A stretch of 64,000 nucleotides of DNA from Akkermansiaceae bacterium (GCA_024233135.1 JACKPZ010000011.1:1-64000); one strand, 5' to 3'; shown: positions 50,478 through 59,131, numbered from the stretch's first letter. Notes: generated by a model not told the origin, from the sequence alone. Made by a program: numbers and translations.

Positions 50478-51821
50478 ATGTCTGTGAACATCGAAATGCC
50501 CAAACTCTCGGATACCATGACCGAGGGAACCGTCGTAAAATGGCACAAGCAGGTCGGCGACTCCGTCGACATCGGCGACGTGCTTGCCGAGATCGAAACC
50601 GACAAGGCGACCATGGAAATGGAGGCCTTCGACGAGGGCACGATCACCGAAATCAAAGTCCAGGTCGGTGAAAAAGCCGCCATCGGATCGGTGCTCGCCG
50701 TTCTCGATGGCGATTCGGACGGCTCCGCCGCCGAAAGCGCCCCGGCTCAGCAATCACCCGAACCCGCCAAGGAAGAGACAAGCGGATCCAAGCCCGCCGA
50801 ATCGCAATCTCCCCAGCCCACACCGCACCAAACGTCCGCGCCGGCGGCGGAAAGCCGCGACCGGGTCAAAGCCTCTCCGCTCGCCCGCAAGGTGGCCGCC
50901 GATCTCGGCGTCGACATCAGCGGCATCCAAGGAAGCGGCCCGGCCGGACGCATCGTCCGTTCCGACGTCGAAGCCGCAGCAGCCTCCGGCGCGAAGACAC
51001 CCGCCGCCGCATCCTCATCCGACGCAAGCGCTGCCGCCGCACTCGCGAAATCCGCGAAAGCGAAAGCTCCCGTCACCCAACAAGCGGCCCCGGCCGCGGC
51101 ACCCCAGGCGATCATGCCGACCGCGAAGGACGGCGACGAGAAGATCGAGCTCACCACCATGCGCAAGGTGATCGCCTCCCGCCTGCTCACCTCGAAGACC
51201 ACGATCCCGCATTTCTACCTCCACCTCGACGTGGATGCCGCGCCATTGATGGCCGTGCGCAAGGAAGTCAACGACCAAGCCGAGAAAACCCACGGCAACA
51301 AATACTCGGTCAACGATTTCATCCTCAAGGCCGTCATCAACGCCGCCCAGGCGATCCCCGCGATCAACGCGTCCTTCGCCGGTGATCACATCGTGCGCTT
51401 CGGCAGCGTCGGCCTCTCCGTGGCCGTCGCGGTGGATGACGGACTCGTCACACCGGTGATCAAGGAAGCCGAAAGCAAGAGCCTGCTCGCGATCTCCCGC
51501 GCGGTGAAGGATTTCGCCGTACGAGCCAAGGACAAGAAACTACGGCCGGACGAGTTCGACGGGGGAACCATCACCGTCTCGAACCTCGGCGCATGGGGCA
51601 TCGAGTCTTTCGACGCCATCGTCAACCCGCCTCAAGCCGCCATCCTGTCTGTCGGAGCCGCGATCGAGAAACCAGTCGTCAAGGACGGCCAAATCGTTCC
51701 CGGCCTCCGGATGAACATCGGCCTCTCCTGCGACCACCGGGTGGTCGACGGGGCCGTGGGCGCGGCGTTCCTGGCGGAAGTGAAGAAGCTCATCGAGAAA
51801 CCCGCCCTGATGCTTCTCTAA
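50478..51821 (+). CDS. pdhC: Pyruvate dehydrogenase E2, dihydrolipoamide acetyltransferase
   Basis: A 447-residue E2. One lipoyl domain (residues 1-80) has lipoyl-Lys K43 in ETDKATMEME. An Ala/Pro/Ser-rich linker (about 85-130) leads to the peripheral-subunit-binding domain (RVKASPLARKVAADLGVD, about 133-170), then a second flexible linker and the catalytic domain with SCDHRVVDGAVGAAFL (active-site His and Asp) near the end. It transfers the acetyl group to CoA. The gene is split from pdhA/pdhB by five intervening genes. A terminator follows. Confidence 0.96.
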   Translation: MSVNIEMPKLSDTMTEGTVVKWHKQVGDSVDIGDVLAEIETDKATMEMEAFDEGTITEIKVQVGEKAAIGSVLAVLDGDSDGSAAESAPAQQSPEPAKEETSGSKPAESQSPQPTPHQTSAPAAESRDRVKASPLARKVAADLGVDISGIQGSGPAGRIVRSDVEAAAASGAKTPAAASSSDASAAAALAKSAKAKAPVTQQAAPAAAPQAIMPTAKDGDEKIELTTMRKVIASRLLTSKTTIPHFYLHLDVDAAPLMAVRKEVNDQAEKTHGNKYSVNDFILKAVINAAQAIPAINASFAGDHIVRFGSVGLSVAVAVDDGLVTPVIKEAESKSLLAISRAVKDFAVRAKDKKLRPDEFDGGTITVSNLGAWGIESFDAIVNPPQAAILSVGAAIEKPVVKDGQIVPGLRMNIGLSCDHRVVDGAVGAAFLAEVKKLIEKPALMLL

Positions 51822-51849
51822 CCACGGACAGATCGTTCCAAACACCATG

Positions 51850-51885
51850 CGGCCCGATGCGCTTCATCAAGCATCGGGCCGTTTT
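51850..51885 (+). terminator. Rho-independent terminator after pdhC
   Basis: A perfect 11-bp stem (CGGCCCGATGC / GCATCGGGCCG, 10-nt loop) followed by TTTTC, 28 bases after the pdhC stop. Confidence 0.85.
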
Positions 51886-52161
51886 CATTCACACTCTGAA
51901 GAATGTCTTCTTTTTGAACTTCAAAATATCTTCTTCTTAACCGTGTGAACAACCCGCCGAAACCCGCGTTCCTCAGCACAACCATGGGAGTTCCACGGAA
52001 AGAACAACCTGCGAAACAACCTGAGCGACGTCCGCGCAAGTGCATCACGGGAGGGCTCCACGACGATCCACCGACAATTGTTGGTCGTTTGTTCACAGAC
52101 TCTTGGGCTCTTGTTGGAAATCGGTTGATGCGCGACGAGCGGGTTGGAATCATCCCGGTGC
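51886..52161. other. Gene-free region with DnaA-box-like repeats; candidate replication origin
   Basis: A+T-rich for this genome at 51895-51943 (TTCTTTTTGAACTTC, AAAATATCTTCTTC). TGTGAACAA at 51944-51952 and its inverse TTGTTCACA at 52089-52097 are one base from a DnaA box (TTATNCACA class). ACAACC occurs four times on the left side and GTTGG-type complements on the right side, giving an inverted arrangement. With three parS-like sites 7-9 kb away this could be oriC. No dnaA or dnaN gene is adjacent; the call is tentative. Confidence 0.35.
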
Positions 52162-52821
52162 ATGGCTGAGCTGGTCATCACGGGTGGGAGCGGCGGACTG
52201 GGTTCCGCGCTAGCCAGACGTCTCGCATCGGCGGGCGGGAATGTCGTTTCCTTGTCGAGCGCGGATTTGGATGTGACGGACCGGGATGCGGTTCGCCGCT
52301 GGTTCTCCGGACGCGAGGTCGAGCTGCTCGTCTGCGCGGCCGGGATCACCCGCGACGCCCCGCTGGCACGGCTTCCGGAAACGGATTGGGATGACGTGTG
52401 GAACGTCGGTTTCGCAGGTGCCCTCGCGTGTGCGGAAGAGGCCGTGGTTGGAATGAAACAACGGGGCGAGGGCCATATCGTCTTCGTGTCCAGTCAATCG
52501 GCGTTGCATCCGCCGGTCGGTCAGGCCGCTTATTCCGCGGCCAAGGCGGCCTTGCTTGGTCTGACCGTGGACCTTGCGGGTCGATGGGGAGTCGACAACA
52601 TCCGTGTGAACGCGGTGTTGCCCGGATTTCTCGAAACCAAGCTGACCGCGACCGTCACCCAGCGACGTCGCGAGGAAGTGAGACGGGATCACGCGCTCGG
52701 ACGTTTCAACACCTGCGGGAGGGTTGCCGCGTTCATCGACTTCCTTCATTACGAGCTCCCGCACACTTCCGGCCAGATGTTCCAGCTCGACAGCCGTCCA
52801 GGTTCCTTCGGGATCCGTTGA
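52162..52821 (+). CDS. Short-chain dehydrogenase/reductase (FabG-like)
   Basis: A 219-residue classical SDR: nucleotide-binding TGGSGGLGSALARRLA near the N-terminus, CAAGITRDAPLARL (NAG-type motif with Cys first), catalytic Ser in FVSSQSA, and Y124-x3-K128 (YSAAKAALLGL). LPGFLETKLTATVTQRRREEVRRDHALGR matches FabG-type 3-oxoacyl reductases, with a short C-terminus. The active-site Asn position is N81 (WNVGFAG). It could act in fatty acid or polyketide reduction. The start at 52162 is chosen over one six codons upstream because SDR proteins begin near this point. It lies directly after the origin-like region. Confidence 0.88.
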   Translation: MAELVITGGSGGLGSALARRLASAGGNVVSLSSADLDVTDRDAVRRWFSGREVELLVCAAGITRDAPLARLPETDWDDVWNVGFAGALACAEEAVVGMKQRGEGHIVFVSSQSALHPPVGQAAYSAAKAALLGLTVDLAGRWGVDNIRVNAVLPGFLETKLTATVTQRRREEVRRDHALGRFNTCGRVAAFIDFLHYELPHTSGQMFQLDSRPGSFGIR

Positions 52822-52923
52822 TTTTCCAACGGAACGAGGTTGCGCCCGCGGGCAAGTCGGTCATTGTCGGGACCGTTCGGCGCACTCCGCCGGTTCCCCA
52901 GTCTCAAACCCGTCATTCATTCC

Positions 52924-53205
52924 ATGAAAATCAGCAACACCACCTTCGCGAACGAAGAAGTCATCCTCGATTTCCACCAGTATGAGGGATGCACCTTCAA
53001 CCAGTGCCGCTTCGTCGTTCTCGGCTACGGAGCCTTCGCCTTCAACCAGTGCCAGGTGAACGCCTGCGAATTCACCTTCGCCGGCCCGGCCGCGAGCACG
53101 ATCAAAACGATGGCGAGCATCTATGCCGTCGGAGACCAAGGCAAGGCGCTCATCGAAGGCACCTTCGACCAGATCCGCAGCGGAAGCGCGGGCAACCAGG
53201 GCTGA
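52924..53205 (+). CDS. Small protein with pentapeptide-like Cys repeats
   Basis: A 93-residue protein of unknown family. Residues 20-60 contain repeating short units (GCTFNQCRFVV, FAFNQCQVNACEFTF) with an aromatic or Cys at every fifth position, like a one-turn beta-helix. No signal peptide is seen. It is followed by a strong terminator and precedes the RsmC-like gene. Confidence 0.7.
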   Translation: MKISNTTFANEEVILDFHQYEGCTFNQCRFVVLGYGAFAFNQCQVNACEFTFAGPAASTIKTMASIYAVGDQGKALIEGTFDQIRSGSAGNQG

Positions 53206-53230
53206 GAAGCCATTCTCTGAACCGATTTTC

Positions 53231-53265
53231 AAACGGCGGCCTTGTCGAGAGGCCGCCGTTTTCCG
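53231..53265 (+). terminator. Rho-independent terminator
   Basis: Perfect 11-bp stem (AAACGGCGGCC / GGCCGCCGTTT, 9-nt loop) with a following T/C tract, after the 93-residue protein gene. Confidence 0.85.
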
Positions 53266-53280
53266 TTTCATCGCCATCGC

Positions 53281-54297
53281 ATGCCGGTGAATCCCGCGCT
53301 CGAAACCCTGATGCTCGTGTTCTCGCCCGACGAGGACGGCGTCCCACGGGACCGCTGCCTGTTCCTCGGGGCGGAGCCCCATCCCGCTCTGAGTGAATGG
53401 AGCGACATCGTCGGCTGGCAACCGCTCAAGCCGAAGGCCGACGCATGGGAACGCGCGGGCTTCGAACGAATCGATCACCTTGGCGACCGGAAGTTTCCGC
53501 TGGCGATCTTCCTGCCCGGGAAATCCCGCGACGAAACACTCGCGGGGTTCGCGATCGCCCGCGACGCGCTCGTGCCCGGCGGCCGCATCGTCACCGCCCT
53601 GCCGAACACCAGCGGCGCCGCGCGTTTCGAAAAGGAATTCGCGAAGGCAACAGGAGAGGTCGAATCGATCCAGAAACATAAGTGCCGTGCCTTCCACGCG
53701 GTCCACGGTGATTCGTGGAACGAGACCTTGTTCGACGAATGGCGAGCCTTGGCGATCCCGCGGGCGATCGATGGATCGCCGTTCGTGACCACCGCGGGGG
53801 TCTTCAGCGAAGGACGCATCGATCCCGGATCCAAACTTCTGGCAGACCACCTGCCGGCATCGATCCGGGGCAAGGTCGCCGATCTCGGCGCCGGATGGGG
53901 ATATCTATCCGATTGCGTATTGCGCCGCTGTCCGGATGTCGAACGCGTCGATCTCTTCGAAGCGGATGCCCGTGCCCTGGCCTGCGCCCGGTCCAATCTA
54001 GCAGATCACCCGTCGAGGGACCTGGGGTTTCACTGGCATGATGTGACGACCGGTGTTCCCGGAGGCTTCGATGCGGTGGTGATGAATCCGCCGTTCCATA
54101 GCGGCCAGGCCGAGGACGTGGGACTCGGCCGCTCGTTTCTCGCCACGGCTGCGGCGGCACTCCGGCGTGGAGGAAGGTTGTTTCTCGTCGCGAACCGCCA
54201 GCTACCGTACGAATCCGTCCTCACCGAACTCGGTTTCGCCCACCGCTCGCCCGCAGGCAACGAGACCTACAAGTTGATCTTCGCCGACAAGCGCTGA
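53281..54297 (+). CDS. Class I methyltransferase, RsmC-like (16S rRNA G1207-type)
   Basis: A 338-residue SAM-dependent methyltransferase. An RsmC-type N-terminal domain (about 1-190, FLGAEPHPALSEWSDI, FAIARDALVPGGRIVTALPN) precedes the catalytic domain with SAM-binding DLGAGWGYLS (from residue 201) and catalytic NPPF (N269-F272) in VVMNPPFHSG. The motif NPPF is used by N2-guanine methyltransferases. The split two-domain layout and length match RsmC. The ATG at 53281 is preferred over an upstream frame. Expected target: a guanine N2 in 16S rRNA. Confidence 0.85.
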   Translation: MPVNPALETLMLVFSPDEDGVPRDRCLFLGAEPHPALSEWSDIVGWQPLKPKADAWERAGFERIDHLGDRKFPLAIFLPGKSRDETLAGFAIARDALVPGGRIVTALPNTSGAARFEKEFAKATGEVESIQKHKCRAFHAVHGDSWNETLFDEWRALAIPRAIDGSPFVTTAGVFSEGRIDPGSKLLADHLPASIRGKVADLGAGWGYLSDCVLRRCPDVERVDLFEADARALACARSNLADHPSRDLGFHWHDVTTGVPGGFDAVVMNPPFHSGQAEDVGLGRSFLATAAAALRRGGRLFLVANRQLPYESVLTELGFAHRSPAGNETYKLIFADKR

Positions 54298-54315
54298 AAC
54301 CCCGGAAAAACCCGC

Positions 54316-55029
54316 ATGAAACTCGTCAAACTGCTCGCCAATCTCGGATACGGATCGCGCCGCGAAGTGCAAGGCATGATCCGCTCCGGAGTTGTCACCG
54401 ACGACGAAGGAACACGTTTGGGAGAAAAGGATGTTCCACCACACGAACGGATCCGCGTCCGCGGCGAACCTCTCGATCCCCCCTTCCCGCTCGTGATCCT
54501 CCTTCACAAGCCGGATGGATATACATGCAGCACCGAAGATCCGGGAGCGACGGTCTACGAACTTCTGCCGGAGCGTTTCCCGCGCCGGAACCCCGCGCTG
54601 CATACGGTCGGACGTCTCGACAAGGACACCACCGGACTTCTTCTGCTCACCGACGACGGCAAGCTCTCCCACCGCATCGTCCATCCGAAATCCGGGTGTC
54701 TGAAGACATATCATGCCGTGCTCGACCGGCCGTTGACGGGTGACGAGGGCGCGTTGTTCGGAAGCGGCGAACTGGTGTTGCGTGGCGAGTCGAAACCGCT
54801 GCTCCCCGCCGGCTTCGAAGCTCTCGGAGAACGCGAGGCGCTCGTCACGTTGCACGAAGGCCGTTACCACCAGGTGAGGCGCATGTTCGCGGCCGCTGGA
54901 AACCATGTCGTTTCCCTGCGGCGGATCTCGATCGGCGGGTTGGCATTGCCGAACGACCTTCCGGAGGGTTCCTGGCGCGGGGCGACGGCCCAAGAACTCG
55001 ATCTCTTGTTCCATCAAACGGACACGTGA
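54316..55029 (+). CDS. 16S rRNA pseudouridine synthase, RsuA-like
   Basis: A 237-residue pseudouridine synthase of the RsuA/RluB/E/F group. An S4-like N-terminal domain (LLANLGYGSRREVQGMIRSGVVTDD) leads into the catalytic domain with D102 in VGRLDKDTTGLLLLTDDG, KTYHAVLDRPL and EGRYHQVRRMFAAAGNHVVSLRR. Likely target: U516-equivalent of 16S rRNA. The gene overlaps the downstream transporter's possible GTG start at 55026. Confidence 0.92.
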   Translation: MKLVKLLANLGYGSRREVQGMIRSGVVTDDEGTRLGEKDVPPHERIRVRGEPLDPPFPLVILLHKPDGYTCSTEDPGATVYELLPERFPRRNPALHTVGRLDKDTTGLLLLTDDGKLSHRIVHPKSGCLKTYHAVLDRPLTGDEGALFGSGELVLRGESKPLLPAGFEALGEREALVTLHEGRYHQVRRMFAAAGNHVVSLRRISIGGLALPNDLPEGSWRGATAQELDLLFHQTDT

Positions 55030-55031
55030 CG

Positions 55032-56015
55032 ATGAAACGTCTCCTCGCCGTTCTATCAGGTTTGTTCCCGCTGTGGGTGGTGCTCGGCTGTGTCTGGGCA
55101 TGGTTCCAGCCGGCCGCCTGGACGTGGTTCCGTCTGTGGATCGAGCCGGGCCTCGGAGTGATCATGCTCGGCATGGGGCTCACCCTGCGTTTCAGCGATT
55201 TCGCCGCGGTCGCCCGGACTCCGCGGTACATCGCCATCGGTGTCGCCGCACAATTCCTGATCATGCCGCTCACCGGCTGGGCGATCGCCCGCACCTTTGG
55301 TCTCGAGACCGGCCTCGCGATCGGCCTGATCCTCGTATCCTGCTGCCCGGGTGGCACCGCATCGAACGTGATCTGTTATCTCGCCCGGGCGAACGTGCCA
55401 TTGAGCGTGTTGATGACGATGTGCTCGACCTTCACCGCCGTGGTCGCCACTCCATGGCTCACGCGCTGGCTCGCTGGCGCATGGATGCCCGTCGACGCAT
55501 GGGCCTTGTTCAAATCGATGATCGTGGTGGTGCTGCTGCCCCTCGTATGTGGAGTGGCGGTGAACTCGTTGCTCGGAAAACTGCGGCATCCGGAGGGAAT
55601 CCGTTCATGGATTGGTGCGGTCGGCCCCTTGCTGAGCGTATCGCTCATCGTTCTGATCGTCAGTTGCATTGTGGGCCTCAAGCGCGACGAGATCGCCGCC
55701 GCCGCGGCGCCTTTGTTCCTTTCGGTGCTGCTGCTTCATGCGGCGGGGTTTCTCTTCGGCTATCTGTTCGCGAAATGGGCGGGATGCCGGGAGGCGCTGC
55801 GGCGGACGATTTCCATCGAGGTCGGCATGCAGAACAGCGGCCTCGGCGCTGCGCTCGCCACCAAACACTTCCCCCACCTCGCGCTGGCACCTGTGCCCGC
55901 GGCGATTTCCGCGGTCTATCATTGCCTCATCGGAAGCCTGCTGGCCGCGTGGTGGAGAAACAAGGAAACGGAGATGGATCAGGATTTCCCATCCAGGCCC
56001 GGCGGCGATCCGTAG
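55032..56015 (+). CDS. Bile acid:sodium symporter (BASS) family transporter
   Basis: A 327-residue integral membrane protein of the BASS family with about nine helices. Typical motifs: GLGVIMLGMGLTLRFSDF, GLILVSCCPGGTASNVICYLARANVPLSV, FTAVVATPWLTRWL and SIEVGMQNSGLGAALATKHF with the family's paired polar residues for Na+. Transports organic anions with Na+; substrate unknown (BASS members carry pyruvate, pantothenate and others). A GTG at 55026 overlaps the rsuA-like stop; the ATG is chosen. The 3' end overlaps the convergent NlpC/P60 gene by 37 bp. Confidence 0.9.
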   Translation: MKRLLAVLSGLFPLWVVLGCVWAWFQPAAWTWFRLWIEPGLGVIMLGMGLTLRFSDFAAVARTPRYIAIGVAAQFLIMPLTGWAIARTFGLETGLAIGLILVSCCPGGTASNVICYLARANVPLSVLMTMCSTFTAVVATPWLTRWLAGAWMPVDAWALFKSMIVVVLLPLVCGVAVNSLLGKLRHPEGIRSWIGAVGPLLSVSLIVLIVSCIVGLKRDEIAAAAAPLFLSVLLLHAAGFLFGYLFAKWAGCREALRRTISIEVGMQNSGLGAALATKHFPHLALAPVPAAISAVYHCLIGSLLAAWWRNKETEMDQDFPSRPGGDP

Positions 56016-56623
56016 CCCATGAACCTTGTCTTCGATCCGGGACCCGGCAGTCGGAAATCGTAGACTCCGTAGCCATTGGCCTTCACGCCCCGGTAGGAGC
56101 GGCCGTCGGTCGAGTTGATCATCACCGGGCGGTCGTCCTTCTTCTCCTTGCCGAGATACATCGCCACGTGGCTCACGCGCGGTGGCTCGGCCTCCGGGTG
56201 ACCCCAGAACAACAAGTCGCCGGGCCGTAGCGATGCGAGCGACGGGTGGTCGAGGGATGTGGCGTCGTCAGGCGGCTCATGAAGTTCGGAACGTCCGCGC
56301 ACCCACTCGCGCTGGTTCGCCGCGGTGCGTGGCGGCTCAAGGCCGGCCTTGCGGAGGACGAAATACATCGCGCCGGAGCAATCGAAGCCGCCGTCCGACG
56401 GGGTGGAGCCGGCCGGAACGTAGCGCAACCATGGCGAATCCCGCGCGACGCCCAGCGCGGTTTCGATGAGTTTGCGACGCGGCTCGGCGAGAGCTTCGAA
56501 CCCATCGAGGTCGCTGCTGCGGATCACCGCCGGCCTGCCGTGATCGCTCGCCCCGGGCGGTGTGGACGCGGACTGCCCGAGTCCGATGGTGACAAGAATC
56601 AGCGGCAGGGCGAATTTCCACAT
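55979..56623 (-). CDS. Secreted NlpC/P60-family cysteine hydrolase
   Basis: A 214-residue exported protein (signal MWKFALPLILVTIGLGQSAS). Catalytic Cys C82 in GFDCSGAMYFVLRKAG and catalytic His H152 in VSHVAMYLG, with the preceding LRPGDLLFWG loop, match NlpC/P60 endopeptidases that cut D-Glu-meso-diaminopimelate bonds in peptidoglycan. A second His or polar residue for the triad would follow at the loop near DDRPVMINS. It ends 37 bp inside the convergent transporter gene. Confidence 0.9.
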   Translation of the reverse strand: MWKFALPLILVTIGLGQSASTPPGASDHGRPAVIRSSDLDGFEALAEPRRKLIETALGVARDSPWLRYVPAGSTPSDGGFDCSGAMYFVLRKAGLEPPRTAANQREWVRGRSELHEPPDDATSLDHPSLASLRPGDLLFWGHPEAEPPRVSHVAMYLGKEKKDDRPVMINSTDGRSYRGVKANGYGVYDFRLPGPGSKTRFMGYGSPPGLDGKS

Positions 56624-56691
56624 GCCGGCCAACCTAGCAGATATGCGATATCGTTGCAATCGACGCTTCATTGGTGCCATGATGCCCGGCG

Positions 56692-57612
56692 TTGAAACCC
56701 CCGTTCCATCTTTGGGTCGTCTGCGACGGCAAGCCGGGACATGAAAACCAATCCCTCGGCCTCGCCGATGCGATCGGCCGGCGCGTTTCCACCGAGATCC
56801 ATCGCATATCGCTCGCGGGAAACCGTGGATTCGCTTCCAAGTTGCGGGCCGCTTTGGACGCCGCGAGAACGCTCCCGAAACCATCGCTCGTTCTTTCCGC
56901 CGGGCACTCGACGCACCCGTCGCTGCTTCTGCTGGCCCGGAAATCCAACGTGCCCTGCATCGTGCTCATGAAACCCAGCCTGCCGCTCGGGTGGTTCGAT
57001 CTGTGCATCGCTCCGGAGCACGATTTTCCGGACGGCACCGACCGGCGGGACATCCTCCTCACCCGCGGTGCGCTCCACCGCGTGACCCCGGGCGATGGCG
57101 AACGCAAGGGCAAGCTGATCCTCGTCGGAGGCCCGTCCAAGACGCATGGCTGGGACGCCGCTGGCTTGATCGAAATGCTGGCGCCGGCCACCGATCGAGG
57201 CGGCTGGCAACTCAGTGATTCCCGCCGGACGCCCGCGGATTTCCTGGAAATGGCGCGCGAGAAACTCCCGGGTGTCGAGGTCATCTCGCATCACGACACG
57301 CCACCCGGCTGGGTTCCGCGGACCTTGGCCGCCGCCAAGGAGGTGTGGGTCACCGAGGACTCGGTGTCGATGGTGTACGAGGCGCTCGGCAGCGGCGCTC
57401 GCGTCGGCCTGCTGCCGGTCCCGCGCCGGGATCACGAGTCACGGGTGCTGCGGGGCATCGACGCGCTGGTCGACTCCGGATTCGTCACTCCCTACTCGAA
57501 GTGGCGGCAAACCCAGCGGATCGAAGCACCGCCGTCCTTGCTCAACGAAGCGGACCGCTGTGCGGAAATCGTGGTCGCACGCTTCCTGCGCGACGGCGGG
57601 AATGCCGCTTGA
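56692..57612 (+). CDS. ELM1/DUF1022-family protein, possible glycosyltransferase-like
   Basis: A 306-residue protein of the ELM1 (mitochondrial fission ELM1/DUF1022) family: VVCDGKPGHENQSLGLADAIGRR, LVLSAGHSTHPSLLLLARKS and TEDSVSMVYEALGSGARVGLLP, with the GT-B-like WVTEDSVSMVYEA donor-site look. The start is TTG at 56692 (MKPPFHL), since no ATG is in frame upstream. Bacterial members are uncharacterised. It is encoded next to the YrbL-like and methyltransferase genes; the stop overlaps a TTG that could start the next gene, so the set is probably one operon. Confidence 0.82.
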   Translation: MKPPFHLWVVCDGKPGHENQSLGLADAIGRRVSTEIHRISLAGNRGFASKLRAALDAARTLPKPSLVLSAGHSTHPSLLLLARKSNVPCIVLMKPSLPLGWFDLCIAPEHDFPDGTDRRDILLTRGALHRVTPGDGERKGKLILVGGPSKTHGWDAAGLIEMLAPATDRGGWQLSDSRRTPADFLEMAREKLPGVEVISHHDTPPGWVPRTLAAAKEVWVTEDSVSMVYEALGSGARVGLLPVPRRDHESRVLRGIDALVDSGFVTPYSKWRQTQRIEAPPSLLNEADRCAEIVVARFLRDGGNAA

Positions 57613-57644
57613 ATGATTCCGTGTCGCTTCCGACACTGCGGGAC

Positions 57645-58358
57645 ATGGACGTGCATGGCAGCCCGGTGGAAGAACCGCTCGTGCTGAAGGGACAGGAGCC
57701 CTTCGGCGTAGGCGGCCGGCGTTCGTGTTATGTCCATCCGCTCGACCCGTCCAAGTGCGTGAAGGTCCTCCGGACCGACGAGCGCCGCACGGTGCGCCAC
57801 AAGAAAACCATCATCCCTGCGAAGTGGCGGCGGGAATACGACAACAACTCCCACGAGAAACGCGTGCTCGAGGACATCGAGAGGCGTGTGGGCCCGGTCA
57901 TGGGCGAGCACCTGCCGCGCAGCTACGGAATGGTGCCCACCGACCTCGGCCCCGGCTTCGTGCTGGACCTCGTCAGGGATCATGACGGCCGCATTTCCCG
58001 GAGTCTCCGCGAGTTGATCACTGTCGGCTACCCGCTGGAGAAACTTCGCGCGTCGTTCGACGAGTTCGGAGGCTTTCTATCCGAACACCTCATCCTCACC
58101 CGCAAGTTGCTCGATCACAACCTCGTCGTTTCCATGCGTCCCGACGGACCGGGCCCGATGTTCCTCATCGACGGCTTGGGCGATCCCGCGTTCATCCCCT
58201 TCTCCCGCTGGATCCCCGCGCTCGGACGGGCGAAGATCGCGCGCCGCATCGAGGAGGCGTGGCAACGCTTCGAATCGTTTGCCGAAAGTGGCGGCGTCAG
58301 CGACGAGCTGCGCCGCACCAGCTCCTGGGACCAGGGGTTCCTCCGTCACCGTGGTTAG
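57645..58358 (+). CDS. YrbL-like protein
   Basis: A 237-residue protein of the YrbL-PhoP_reg family, with a kinase-like N-terminal half: LKGQEPFGVGGRRSCYVHPLDPSKCVKVL, HEKRVLEDIERRV and LPRSYGMVPTDLGPGFVLDLVRDHDG. YrbL is under PhoP control in E. coli. Candidate starts are TTG 57609, GTG 57621 and ATG 57645; the last is chosen to match the family's N-terminus. It lies between the ELM1-like and methyltransferase genes, 21 bp from the latter. Role unknown; possibly envelope polysaccharide. Confidence 0.85.
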   Translation: MDVHGSPVEEPLVLKGQEPFGVGGRRSCYVHPLDPSKCVKVLRTDERRTVRHKKTIIPAKWRREYDNNSHEKRVLEDIERRVGPVMGEHLPRSYGMVPTDLGPGFVLDLVRDHDGRISRSLRELITVGYPLEKLRASFDEFGGFLSEHLILTRKLLDHNLVVSMRPDGPGPMFLIDGLGDPAFIPFSRWIPALGRAKIARRIEEAWQRFESFAESGGVSDELRRTSSWDQGFLRHRG

Positions 58359-58379
58359 ATATCAGAAGTTTCCCCCGTC

Positions 58380-59126
58380 ATGAGCCCGCTCAAGAAAACC
58401 CTGCGCCGCCTCTACTACCGTCTCACCGCCAGTGGGAGACCCGAGTTCCATTGCCCGATCTGCGGCTACCGCGGCATCTTCAAGGACAAGAAGCTCTACA
58501 TGAGCGACTCGCTCGTGCGCCAATACACCAAGTGCCTGGGTTGCGATTCCAAGGAGCGCCACCGGATGATGCACCTGCTTTTCGGCGAGTTTTTCCCGAA
58601 CAAGGGCGACGCCGGGAAACGTGTCCTCCACATCGCGCCCGAGACGTTCATGCGGCCGTTCTTCCGCGAACGGTTCGAGACGTATCACACGGCGGATCTG
58701 TTCATGGACGATGTCGATTTCAAGGAGGACCTCCAGAAGATGTCGTTTGCCGACGGCAGCTACGATTGCGTCGTCGTTTCGCGCGTCCTCACCTGCCCCC
58801 CGGACCTGGAGGCATGCATCCGCGAAATGAGGCGGATCCTCGCACCCGGCGGCGTCGCGATCATCGCGGAGATCTACGGGCATGAGCAAACCGTCGAGTT
58901 CGGCGAATTTGTCGGAGAGCGCCATCGTGAGATCGGCGTCGATGCGATCGATCTCTATCAGAAGCACTTCGGGCGCGTCGATCTCGTCATGTCGGACCGT
59001 TATCCGGAGGAATACCAGCTCCACAACCGCATTCTGGAGAACGGAAAGGTGAAGGACGACTACCCGGAGCTTGTGCGCATCCCGGGCGTCGGATTCAAGG
59101 ACGTGGTCGCGCTGTGCCGCGCCTGA
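58380..59126 (+). CDS. SAM-dependent methyltransferase with zinc-ribbon N-terminus
   Basis: A 248-residue class I methyltransferase. A zinc ribbon is read as CPICG (residues 25-29) and CLGCDSKERHRMM (53-65), followed by HIAPETFMRPFF, a degenerate SAM-binding turn, and SYDCVVVSRVLTCPPDLEACIREMRRILAPGGVAII. The last motif is typical of methyltransferase type 11. Substrate unknown. It ends 5 bp before the convergent phosphodiesterase-family gene. Confidence 0.85.
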   Translation: MSPLKKTLRRLYYRLTASGRPEFHCPICGYRGIFKDKKLYMSDSLVRQYTKCLGCDSKERHRMMHLLFGEFFPNKGDAGKRVLHIAPETFMRPFFRERFETYHTADLFMDDVDFKEDLQKMSFADGSYDCVVVSRVLTCPPDLEACIREMRRILAPGGVAIIAEIYGHEQTVEFGEFVGERHREIGVDAIDLYQKHFGRVDLVMSDRYPEEYQLHNRILENGKVKDDYPELVRIPGVGFKDVVALCRA

Positions 59127-59131
59127 CGCGG

